DNA of 37,687 nt from Arcticibacter sp. (lineage in GTDB: Bacteria; Bacteroidota; Bacteroidia; 2-12-FULL-35-15). The notes under the pieces are model-generated. The model saw nothing but the letters and a program-made list of their open reading frames with translations. It did no database searches and was not told where the DNA came from. Where the stretch lies: the NCBI GenBank assembly GCA_021155045.1, contig JAJNQB010000004.1, positions 1 through 37,687 on the forward strand, written 5' to 3'. Shown here in pieces: positions 8,250 to 16,497 of this stretch (its first letter is position 1; every line of letters starts with the position of its first letter). The translations under genes and the position numbers were made by a program.

Positions 8250-9623
8250 TTAACTTTTTAGTAAAATATTTTTAATAGGGGCAACAAGCATATCAATATC
8301 GCCAGCTCCCATTGTTATTAAAACTTCTAATTTTCGTTTGCCTATTTCTTCAATCAATTCTTGTTTGTTATATATCCATTTATTTTTTGATGTCATTAAA
8401 TCTAAAAGCATATTAGAGCTTACCCCTTCCACTGGCAATTCTCTTGCAGGATATATCTCTAACAAAATACATTCATCCAATAAATCTAAGCTTTGAGCAA
8501 ATTCTTTTGCAAAATCTCTTGTTCTGGAATACAAGTGGGGTTGAAATATCCCTGTTATTTTTTTGTTTGGGTATAATTTTTTTGCTGACGAAATAGTTGC
8601 TTTCAATTCTTCTGGGTGGTGTGCATAGTCATCAATAAAAACTAAATTTTTATTTTTTATTTGATAATCAAATCTGCGTTTTACGCCTTCAAAACTTTTT
8701 AATGCTTCACGAATATTATTTTCTTTAACACCATTTTCTGTTGCAATTGCAACAGCTGCAATTGAATTTTCTACATTATGTAAACCTGCTAATCCTAAGG
8801 AAATATTATTAATTGTTGTAGTAGGGGTTACAATTTCATAATGATAAGTGCCTTCAATTATTTCAATATTTTTTGCAAAATAATTGGCAGCTGAATCATT
8901 TAAAGAATACGTTATTTTTTTTGCTGAATAATTAATTTTTTCAGCAATTGTTTTTTTTATAATTAATGTTGATTTTGTTTTTTGTGCAAAAAGAGAATAC
9001 GACTCTTCGACATATTTTTTATCTCCATAAATATCCAAATGATCAGCATCTATTGATGTGATAATTGACATTTTTGGATGAAGAGTTAAGAAAGAACGAT
9101 CGTATTCGTCAGCTTCTACAACAACATAATTACTGCTGTTAGAATTTAAAATTAAATTAGTATTGTAATTTTTTGTTATGCCTCCTAAAAAAGCTGTTGG
9201 TTTATAATTTGCTGTTTGTAAAATGTGTGCAAGTAAGGATGATGTTGTTGTTTTGCCATGTGTTCCTGCTACTGCCAAAGTATTGGAATGTTCAGTTATT
9301 AAGCCTAATACTTCAGCTCTTTTTTTAACTGTAAAATTATTTTTATTAAAAAATGCTAACTCAGTATGATTTTTTGGTATAGCAGGGGTGTAAACTACTA
9401 TCAAATTTGATTTTTCTTCAATTATTTTTTTATCTATTAAATTCACATCATCGTTAAAATGAATTTGTATTCCTTCCGCTATTAACTCATCTGTTAATTT
9501 GGTGGGAGTTTTATCATACCCGGATACAATTTTTCCTTGAGTATTGAAGTAACGAGCAAGTGCGCTCATCCCAATTCCGCCAATACCGATGAAATAAAAC
9601 TTTTGTATGTTGTTAAAATTCAT
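8250..9623 (-). CDS. murC: UDP-N-acetylmuramate--L-alanine ligase MurC
   Basis: Cytoplasmic ATP-dependent ligase that adds L-Ala to UDP-MurNAc, the first step of stem peptide assembly. The 457 residues show the three Mur domains: N-terminal Rossmann with FIGIGGIGMSALARY, central ATPase with the P-loop AGTHGKTTTSSLLA (about 118-130), VVVEADEYDRSFL and DADHLDIYGD, and C-terminal domain with DDYAHHPEE and FQPHLYSRTRDF. The DDYAHHP motif and short central region distinguish it from Mpl. Its ATG directly follows the murG stop with no gap. Confidence 0.97.
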   Translation of the reverse strand: MNFNNIQKFYFIGIGGIGMSALARYFNTQGKIVSGYDKTPTKLTDELIAEGIQIHFNDDVNLIDKKIIEEKSNLIVVYTPAIPKNHTELAFFNKNNFTVKKRAEVLGLITEHSNTLAVAGTHGKTTTSSLLAHILQTANYKPTAFLGGITKNYNTNLILNSNSSNYVVVEADEYDRSFLTLHPKMSIITSIDADHLDIYGDKKYVEESYSLFAQKTKSTLIIKKTIAEKINYSAKKITYSLNDSAANYFAKNIEIIEGTYHYEIVTPTTTINNISLGLAGLHNVENSIAAVAIATENGVKENNIREALKSFEGVKRRFDYQIKNKNLVFIDDYAHHPEELKATISSAKKLYPNKKITGIFQPHLYSRTRDFAKEFAQSLDLLDECILLEIYPARELPVEGVSSNMLLDLMTSKNKWIYNKQELIEEIGKRKLEVLITMGAGDIDMLVAPIKNILLKS

Positions 9624-10733
9624 TTAATTTTTACTGTTTATTAATCTTAAAACTTCATTTGCAATTACTATTGCTGCGTCTGGCATACCAAGTTTTGCAA
9701 TATTGTTTGATAGTTTTTCGCATTCGTTTTCGTTTGAAATTAAATTCATTAATTTTTCATTCAGTAAATCTTTTGCTTCACTATCTTTTATTAAAATCGC
9801 TGCTCCATAATTTACAAGTGCCATTGCATTTTTTGTTTGATGGTCTTCTGCTACATTTGGAGAAGGAATCAGAATGCAAGGTTTTTGAACAATACATAAT
9901 TCGGATATAGAGCTTGCGCCTGCTCTAGAAATAACAATATCAGCAACTGCATAAGCATAATCCATTTTTTGAATAAAATCAAAAGCTTTTATTCCATTGT
10001 TTTTATATCTACTTGTTGCTTGTTGAGCTGTTTCAAAAAACGATTTACCTGTTTGCCAAATTAATTGAATACCATTCTTATCTATATTTTTAAGACAATT
10101 TAAAATACTTTCGTTAATTGTTTTAGCTCCCAAACTACCTCCAATTACTAAAACTGTTTTTTTATTTCCATCTATCCCAAAAAACTCAACACCTCTATTT
10201 TTTTTGCCTTCTAATTTTAAAATATCTTGTCGTACGGGATTACCCGTAAAAATTATTTTTTCTTTTGGAAAATACTTTTCCATTCCATTATATGCTACAC
10301 AAATTTTATCTACTTTTTTTGAAAGTATTTTATTTGTTATTCCTGGATAAGAATTTTGTTCTTGGATAAGCGTAACAATATTTTTATTTGCAGCCACTTG
10401 TAACATTGGTCCACTAGCAAAACCTCCTGTTCCTATTACAGCATTTGGTTTAAATTCTTTTAATATTTTTTTAGCTCTTAAAATGCTGCTTATTACTTTA
10501 AATGGAAAGCTGAGGTTTGAAAAGGTTAATTTTCTTTGTATTCCACTTATCCATAAGCCTTTGATATTATATCCAGCAGCAGGAACTTTTTCCATTTCCA
10601 TTTTTCCTTCAGCACCAACAAACAAAAATTCTGTATCAGGTCTAATTTGTTTTATTGCATTTGCTATTGAAATAGCTGGGAATATATGTCCTCCTGTTCC
10701 GCCTCCACTTACTATTATTTTAAGCGATTTCAT
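9624..10733 (-). CDS. murG: UDP-GlcNAc:lipid I GlcNAc transferase MurG
   Basis: GT28 glycosyltransferase that adds GlcNAc to lipid I to make lipid II on the inner face of the membrane. The 369-residue protein has the N-terminal glycine-rich motif SGGGTGGHIFPA (residues about 9-20), GTGGFASGP (about 101), VIGGSLGAKTIN (start of the C-terminal Rossmann) and the UDP-GlcNAc site ISRAGASSISEL with HQTKNA. Length is typical. Its start overlaps the end of ftsW by 14 nt, so translation is probably coupled. Confidence 0.97.
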   Translation of the reverse strand: MKSLKIIVSGGGTGGHIFPAISIANAIKQIRPDTEFLFVGAEGKMEMEKVPAAGYNIKGLWISGIQRKLTFSNLSFPFKVISSILRAKKILKEFKPNAVIGTGGFASGPMLQVAANKNIVTLIQEQNSYPGITNKILSKKVDKICVAYNGMEKYFPKEKIIFTGNPVRQDILKLEGKKNRGVEFFGIDGNKKTVLVIGGSLGAKTINESILNCLKNIDKNGIQLIWQTGKSFFETAQQATSRYKNNGIKAFDFIQKMDYAYAVADIVISRAGASSISELCIVQKPCILIPSPNVAEDHQTKNAMALVNYGAAILIKDSEAKDLLNEKLMNLISNENECEKLSNNIAKLGMPDAAIVIANEVLRLINSKN

Positions 10734-11868
10734 CTACTCCTCCTTTCACATTTTCTTCAATCTCTTTACTAACACTTAAAATAATTCCTAGTGAAATGCT
10801 TGTAAACCAAATGGAAGTTCCTCCCATGCTAATTAAGGGTAATGGTTGCCCTGTTACTGGGAATAAGCCAACAGCAACACACATATTTATTATAGCTTGA
10901 AAAACCAAACTAAAGGTCAGTCCTATGGCTAACATACTGCCAAAGGTTCGTTCACTTTTTCCTGCAATTCGAATTCCTCTGTAGAGTAAAATAAGGTATA
11001 AAAACACAATTAATATTGCGCTTAGTAATCCCCATTCTTCAATTACAATTGCGAAAATAAAATCCGATGATGCTTGTGGTAAAAAATTTCTAGATATACT
11101 GTTGCCTGGTCCTTGAGGAACTACTCCTTTTGCTATTGCAATTTTAGCTTGTTCTGCCTGGAAATTACTTTCACTATCCCCACTTGTAAAATTTTCAATT
11201 CTAGCTTTCCAAGTTGTTCCTCTTGGTATAGTGTTCGGAAATTTTAAAATTAGAGCAATTAAAATAGCGCCAAATAATAAGCCAGAGGCAAGTAATAGCA
11301 GCAAATATTTTGCGTTCATTCGCCCGATAAACATCAGTACAAAACAAGTAACGAATAATATGGCTGCTGTTGAAAAGTTTGCTGGTAAGATTAAGCCACA
11401 AATTATTGCAATTGGAATTATTATTGGTAAAAAAGCTTGTTTAAAATCTTTTATTACATCTTTTTTTATGGATAACATTCTTGCTACATAAACAATTAAA
11501 GCAAGTTTTGCAAAATCAGATGTTTGAAACGTTAGAGATGTTCCTGGTATTGCTAACCATCGATTAGCTTCTCCGGCACTAATTCCATTTATCAATGTGT
11601 ATAAAAGTAATGGAGCAGCAAGAATAACTGCAATTTGTGATATTCTTGAAAAATATACATACTTTATTTTATGAATTAAATACATTAATAAAATTCCTGT
11701 TGATATAATAAATACATGTTTGATAAGATAAGATGCCGTATCTCCTCCTTTGTATCGGTATGCTAATGCAACTACAGAGCTGTAAACTACAAGCACCGAT
11801 AATAATGAAAGCAAAAGGACTATTGTCCAAATAACTTTATCACCTTTTATGTATTTGAATAAGTTCAA
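10720..11868 (-). CDS. ftsW: Septal peptidoglycan glycosyltransferase FtsW
   Basis: SEDS-family polytopic membrane protein (382 residues, about ten membrane segments) that polymerises lipid II at the septum together with FtsI. Family marks include GANRWL-like AGEANRWLAIPG, FQTSDFAKLALIVYVA, the catalytic-loop region with SRNFLPQASSDFIFAIVIEEWG, and the C-terminal PVTGQPLPLISMGGTS. The context (between murD-type genes and murG) favours FtsW over RodA. It starts 5 nt after the MurD C-domain paralog and overlaps murG. Confidence 0.96.
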   Translation of the reverse strand: MNLFKYIKGDKVIWTIVLLLSLLSVLVVYSSVVALAYRYKGGDTASYLIKHVFIISTGILLMYLIHKIKYVYFSRISQIAVILAAPLLLYTLINGISAGEANRWLAIPGTSLTFQTSDFAKLALIVYVARMLSIKKDVIKDFKQAFLPIIIPIAIICGLILPANFSTAAILFVTCFVLMFIGRMNAKYLLLLLASGLLFGAILIALILKFPNTIPRGTTWKARIENFTSGDSESNFQAEQAKIAIAKGVVPQGPGNSISRNFLPQASSDFIFAIVIEEWGLLSAILIVFLYLILLYRGIRIAGKSERTFGSMLAIGLTFSLVFQAIINMCVAVGLFPVTGQPLPLISMGGTSIWFTSISLGIILSVSKEIEENVKGGVDEIA

Positions 11869-11873
11869 AAAAA

Positions 11874-12380
11874 TTATTTAATAAGTTTAACTACTGACTT
11901 AAACTCTTTCCCTCTAGCCTTATAATTGTCAAATTGATTTTGATTAAGACAAGCAGGAGAAAACAACACCACATCTCCCGATTGTGCATACATACTACTA
12001 ATTTGAACAGCTTCTTTAATACTCATTGCCATTGAAAATAACATGGAGTGGTTTGAATAGTGTTTTAAAATATTATTAGGGTTTTCTCCCAAATAAATAA
12101 TAGCGACTACTTTTTCTTTTATTTGTTTTGCCAACAATGAGTAATCATTTTCTGAATCATTCCCTCCTAAAATTAAAATAACAGATGTTTCAATTGCTTC
12201 TAATGAATTTTTTGTGGCTGACAGTCTTGCCGACTTAGAATCATTTACATAAGCAACTCCATTTATTTCATCCACAAATTCCATGTGGTGATCATCTTCA
12301 GATGACCTCACTCTTTCACGAGATAACAATGTTAAATCGAGTTTTGAGTGATAGTTTTTAATTTTAGAATTTTCTTGCAT
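11874..12380 (-). CDS. Stand-alone MurD C-terminal-domain paralog
   Basis: A 168-residue protein with no N-terminal or ATPase Mur domain. Residues about 31-168 align along their whole length with the C-terminal domain of the upstream murD: VNDSKSAR (46-52) against NDSKATN, VILILGGNDSENDY (67-80) against VILILGGIDKGNDY, and FSPACLNQNQFDNYKARG (140-157) against the SPACASFD region. Residues that in E. coli MurD contact D-Glu (Thr after the NDSK Lys pair, Ser in SPACAS; from memory) are Ala and Asn here, so ligase activity alone is not expected. An in-frame TAA three codons before the ATG shows the ORF cannot extend upstream. It lies 32 nt after murD and 5 nt before ftsW. A tandem duplication followed by loss of two domains is the likely origin. 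Function unknown; a regulatory or scaffolding role is only a guess. Confidence 0.8.
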   Translation of the reverse strand: MQENSKIKNYHSKLDLTLLSRERVRSSEDDHHMEFVDEINGVAYVNDSKSARLSATKNSLEAIETSVILILGGNDSENDYSLLAKQIKEKVVAIIYLGENPNNILKHYSNHSMLFSMAMSIKEAVQISSMYAQSGDVVLFSPACLNQNQFDNYKARGKEFKSVVKLIK

Positions 12381-12412
12381 GGCTTTTTACATTTAAAATT
12401 CATTAATAAAAG

Positions 12413-13750
12413 TTATAGTGCTCTAACTGCTTGTTTAAATTGAGTTCCTCTATCTTCATAGTTTTCAAATAAATCAAAACTTGCACAAGCTGGAGATAAT
12501 AAAACAGTGTCTCCTTTTTTACCAACTTTATAAGCATGTGCTACTGCTTCTTTTGCTGAATTAGCTTCCAAAATAGTATCAACAACTCCTGTAAAAGCTT
12601 TTACTATTTTTTTATTATCTGTTCCTAAACAAATAATCGCTTTTACTTTTTCTTTTACTAAATCATTCAGCATAGTATAATCATTTCCTTTGTCGATACC
12701 ACCTAAAATTAGAATCACAGGATTGTTCATGCTTTCAAGAGCATACCATGTTGAATTTACATTTGTTGCTTTTGAATCATTTATAAATTCAATGCCGTGA
12801 ACATTGCCTACTATTTCAAGTCGGTGTTCAATGTTGTGAAAATCAGATAAGCTTTCGCGTATTGTTTCTTTTCTGATTTCAACTAATTTACTTGCTACAC
12901 CTGCTGCCATAGAGTTGTAGATGTTGTGTTTTCCTTGTAAAGCTAGTTCTTGGATTGTCATAAATAAAGGGTTTGTGTTGTTTGTGTTTATTATTAGTTG
13001 ATTGTTTTCTAAGTATGCTCCTTTTTCCGTTTTTTGTTTAATAGAAATAGGAAATTGTTTTGCTTTTATTTTTTTATTTTTAATTAATTGCATTGTTACA
13101 TCGTCATCTACACAATAAATAAATGCATCGAGCTCTGTCTGATTTTGAATGATTCTAAATTTTGATTCTGCATAATTTTCAAGTTTGTAATCGTATCTGT
13201 CTAAATGATCAGGAGTAATGTTTAATAATATTGCTATGTCAGCTTTAAACTCAAACATGCCATCTAGTTGAAAACTACTTAACTCTAAAACATAAAAATC
13301 AAAATCATTTTCTGCTACTTGCATTGCAAAACTTTTCCCTACGTTACCTGCTAATCCTACATTTAGTCCTGCTTTTTTCATAATATGATAAGTAAGTAGA
13401 GTAGTAGTTGTTTTGCCATTGCTACCTGTTATGCATATTTTTTTAGCGTTCGTATACCGTCCTGCAAATTCTATTTCAGATATAATCGGAATGTTTTTTT
13501 GCGCTATCTTTTTTATCAATTCTGCTTTGTCTGGAATGCCCGGACTTTTCACGACTTCGGTTGCATTAAAAATTAACTCCTCAGTATGTTTTTCTTCTTC
13601 CCACTCAATGCCATTATTAGAAAGAACGTTTTTGTAATTATCTTTTAGTTTTCCTTTATCAGAAAGGAAAACATCATATCCCTTTTTTTTTGCGAGCACC
13701 GCAGTACCCACTCCGCTTTCTCCACCACCCAGTATTACTAACCTTTTCAT
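12413..13750 (-). CDS. murD: UDP-MurNAc-L-Ala--D-glutamate ligase MurD
   Basis: Cytoplasmic ligase that adds D-Glu to UDP-MurNAc-L-Ala. The 445 residues comprise the N-terminal domain (VILGGGESGVGTAVLAKKKGYDV), the ATPase with P-loop TGSNGKTTTTLLTYH (about 108-122), LELSSFQLDG and NITPDHLDRY, and the C-terminal domain with EHRLEIVG, NDSKATN, GGIDKGNDY and LLSPACASFD. All expected catalytic marks are present, so this copy, not the truncated paralog behind it, should be the working enzyme. It directly follows mraY with no gap. Confidence 0.97.
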   Translation of the reverse strand: MKRLVILGGGESGVGTAVLAKKKGYDVFLSDKGKLKDNYKNVLSNNGIEWEEEKHTEELIFNATEVVKSPGIPDKAELIKKIAQKNIPIISEIEFAGRYTNAKKICITGSNGKTTTTLLTYHIMKKAGLNVGLAGNVGKSFAMQVAENDFDFYVLELSSFQLDGMFEFKADIAILLNITPDHLDRYDYKLENYAESKFRIIQNQTELDAFIYCVDDDVTMQLIKNKKIKAKQFPISIKQKTEKGAYLENNQLIINTNNTNPLFMTIQELALQGKHNIYNSMAAGVASKLVEIRKETIRESLSDFHNIEHRLEIVGNVHGIEFINDSKATNVNSTWYALESMNNPVILILGGIDKGNDYTMLNDLVKEKVKAIICLGTDNKKIVKAFTGVVDTILEANSAKEAVAHAYKVGKKGDTVLLSPACASFDLFENYEDRGTQFKQAVRAL

Positions 13751-15019
13751 TTATCTTAACTTCAATGTTACTATGGTTAAAACGGCTAACATGATTCCTA
13801 TAATCCAAAAACGAGAAACAATTTTTGATTCATGCATTCCTAATTTTTGATAATGGTGATGCAGTGGTGCCATTTTAAAAAGTCTGTTTGCACGAGCATA
13901 TTCAATTCCATGTTTTTTCTTCATTCTTTTGAAATATGCTACTTGCATCATAACAGATAAATTTTCAACTAAAAACACTCCGCATAAAATTGGTATGAGT
14001 AATTCTTTTCGAATAGCAATTGCAAATACTGCAATGATTCCTCCTAGAGCAAGGCTTCCTGTATCGCCCATAAATACTTGAGCTGGGAAAGAGTTGTACC
14101 ATAAAAATCCAACACAACCTCCAACAAAAGCTGCAATAAAAATTACAAGTTCTCCCGAGTTTGGGATATACATAATGTTTAAGTAATCAGCAAACACGGT
14201 ATTACCAGATACGTAAGCAAGTATTCCTAATGTTACTCCAATGATTGCAGATGTTCCAGTAGCTAAGCCATCAATTCCATCGGTTATATTTGCACCGTTT
14301 GAAACGGCTGTTACGATTAGGATAACGAATGGAATAAAAATTATCCATGCCCATTTTTGATAATTATCTCCTAAAAATGATAGCAACGATGAATAATCAA
14401 ATTCATTATTTTTTACAAATGGAATAGTTGTTTTCATCGACTTTGTTTCTTTTTTTGAATACACTGGCATTTGAGGTGTGCTTCCAGAATTACCCATAAC
14501 ATCGTTGGAATATGCGCTTTGTCCGCTTGTAAATATTTTTTCTTTGACCACTACTTCGTCATTACAATAGAGCGTTATTCCAACTATTAAACCTATGCCC
14601 ACTTGGCCAAGTACTTTGAATTTGCCGGCTAAACCTTCTTTATTTTTTTTGAATACTTTTATATAATCATCTAAGAATCCTATTGCGCCAAGCCATACAG
14701 TTGATACAAGCATGAGTAGGATATATACATTATGTAGCTTTGCAAAGAGTAGAGTAGGAATAACTATTGCGGCAAGAATAATTAATCCTCCCATTGTTGG
14801 AGTTCCCTTTTTTTCTAGTTGCCCATCTAATCCTAAATCACGAACCGTTTCACCAACTTGTTTTTTATGTAACAGATTTATTATGCGTTTTCCAAAAACA
14901 AGTGAAATCAATAAAGAAGCAATTAAAGCTAATGCTGCTCTAAATGAAATGTATTGAAATACTCCAGCGCCAGGTAAATCAAATTGTTTATCTAAAAAAT
15001 CAAATAAGTAGTAGAACAT
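13751..15019 (-). CDS. mraY: Phospho-MurNAc-pentapeptide transferase MraY
   Basis: Integral membrane enzyme that transfers phospho-MurNAc-pentapeptide to undecaprenyl phosphate, forming lipid I. Signature motifs are GTPTMGGLIIL, GFLDDYIKV (Asp pair), ITDGIDGLATG, FMGDTGSLALGG and the final MAPLHHHYQKLG. At 422 residues it is about 60 longer than proteobacterial MraY because of an insertion at about residues 155-225 (polar, with SGSTPQMPVYSKKE) between two membrane segments. Such a long loop is known from Bacteroidota MraY. It lies 14 nt from murE and abuts murD. Confidence 0.96.
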   Translation of the reverse strand: MFYYLFDFLDKQFDLPGAGVFQYISFRAALALIASLLISLVFGKRIINLLHKKQVGETVRDLGLDGQLEKKGTPTMGGLIILAAIVIPTLLFAKLHNVYILLMLVSTVWLGAIGFLDDYIKVFKKNKEGLAGKFKVLGQVGIGLIVGITLYCNDEVVVKEKIFTSGQSAYSNDVMGNSGSTPQMPVYSKKETKSMKTTIPFVKNNEFDYSSLLSFLGDNYQKWAWIIFIPFVILIVTAVSNGANITDGIDGLATGTSAIIGVTLGILAYVSGNTVFADYLNIMYIPNSGELVIFIAAFVGGCVGFLWYNSFPAQVFMGDTGSLALGGIIAVFAIAIRKELLIPILCGVFLVENLSVMMQVAYFKRMKKKHGIEYARANRLFKMAPLHHHYQKLGMHESKIVSRFWIIGIMLAVLTIVTLKLR

Positions 15020-15033
15020 TATTTATATTTTAT

Positions 15034-16497
15034 TTATTTTTCAAAAATTTTCAAATTTTCTTGTAATACTTCTATATCATCAAATGGGTGTTTTATCCCT
15101 TTTATTTCTTGATATTTTTCATGTCCTTTTCCAGCAACTAATATTATGTCACCATCGTTTGCGTAAGAACAAGCGGTTTTAATTGCTTCATATCTATCTG
15201 CTATTGAAACAGTTTTTTTAAAATTTACTGCATCAACGCCTGCTTGCATGTCTTTTAATATTTTTTCTGGTTCTTCACTTCTTGGGTTATCTGAAGTGAG
15301 AATTACTTTTGTACTTAATTCACAAGCAATTTTTGCCATGATTGGTCTTTTTGCAGAATCTCTGTCTCCACCACAACCTACAACTGTTATTACTTTTTCG
15401 TTGCCAGTACGTATATCATTTATTGTTTTTAAAACATTTTGTAAAGCATCTGGTGTATGTGCATAATCTACAATTCCAATTACTCCATTATTATTTCTGA
15501 TGTACTGAAATCTACCTTCAACGGAGCCAAGTGTACTTAATGTTGTAAGTACATTTGTTTTGTCCTCCTTTAACAAAATGGCAGTAGCATATACAGCTAA
15601 AAGATTATAAGCATTAAAGCTTCCAATTAATTTGCTCCATATCTCATTGTTATCTATGTTTAAATGCAAACCACTAAATTGGTTTTCTACTACTTTGCAT
15701 TTAAAATCTGCCATTGTGTGTAACGAATAAGTGCGTTTTGTTGCCTTAGTATTTTGTAACATTACTTCTCCGTTTGCATCGTCTCTGTTTGTAAGAGCAA
15801 ATGCATTTGAACCAAGTCCATCAAAAAATTTCTTTTTTGCTTTTATGTATTCATCAAAAGTTTTGTGATAATCTAAATGATCATGCGTAATGTTAGTAAA
15901 CACTGCACCTGTAAAATGTATTCCAGTAATTCTGTTTTGAACTACTGCATGTGAACTAACTTCCATAAAACAATGAGTACATCCTTTTTCAATCATTTGA
16001 CGTAGCAAAGCATTCAGTTGAATTGAATCTGGTGTGGTGTGAGTTGCAGCAATAACATCATTATTAATTTGATTTTTTACGGTGGATAATAAACCAACTT
16101 TGTAACCTAGTTTTTTAAATAGCGAGAATAATAATGTTGCAGTAGTTGTTTTTCCGTTAGTACCAGTTATGCCAACTAATTTTATTTTTTCGGAAGGGTT
16201 GTCATAAAAATTGCTAGCAATTATTCCCAGTGCTAAACTGGCATCAGCAACTTTTATGTAAGCAATTTTTTCGTTAATGTTTTCTGGAATTTTTTCACAC
16301 AATATCGCAACAGCTCCTTTTGAAATAGTATCATTGATAAATTTATGTCCATCACTTTGAGTACCCTTAATTGCAATAAATAAACTGTCTTTTTCAATTT
16401 TTCGAGAGTCGAAGCTTAAGCTTGTAATAGCAATATTTGTAGAACCAACTACTTCTAATATTCCTGCTTTATATAATATGTCTTTTAATAATTTCAT
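15034..16497 (-). CDS. murE: UDP-MurNAc-tripeptide synthetase MurE, meso-DAP type
   Basis: Cytoplasmic ligase that adds the third stem-peptide residue. The 487-residue protein has the N-terminal domain (FDSRKIEKDSLFIAIKG), the ATPase with GITGTNGKTTTATLL (about 108-122), TTPDSI, MEVSSHAV and NITHDHLDYH, and a C-terminal domain with DYAHTPDAL, VVGCGGDRDSAKRPIM and TSDNPRSEEP. The DNPR motif marks meso-diaminopimelate rather than lysine enzymes, so the organism should have A1-gamma type peptidoglycan. It overlaps the ftsI stop by one nucleotide. Confidence 0.97.
   Translation of the reverse strand: MKLLKDILYKAGILEVVGSTNIAITSLSFDSRKIEKDSLFIAIKGTQSDGHKFINDTISKGAVAILCEKIPENINEKIAYIKVADASLALGIIASNFYDNPSEKIKLVGITGTNGKTTTATLLFSLFKKLGYKVGLLSTVKNQINNDVIAATHTTPDSIQLNALLRQMIEKGCTHCFMEVSSHAVVQNRITGIHFTGAVFTNITHDHLDYHKTFDEYIKAKKKFFDGLGSNAFALTNRDDANGEVMLQNTKATKRTYSLHTMADFKCKVVENQFSGLHLNIDNNEIWSKLIGSFNAYNLLAVYATAILLKEDKTNVLTTLSTLGSVEGRFQYIRNNNGVIGIVDYAHTPDALQNVLKTINDIRTGNEKVITVVGCGGDRDSAKRPIMAKIACELSTKVILTSDNPRSEEPEKILKDMQAGVDAVNFKKTVSIADRYEAIKTACSYANDGDIILVAGKGHEKYQEIKGIKHPFDDIEVLQENLKIFEK

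Noticed and set aside
11874..12380. The MurD-like ORF as the broken 3' half of a frameshifted murD
   Set aside because: The upstream murD is complete with its own C-terminal domain and stop, and the short ORF has its own ATG and an in-frame stop just before it.
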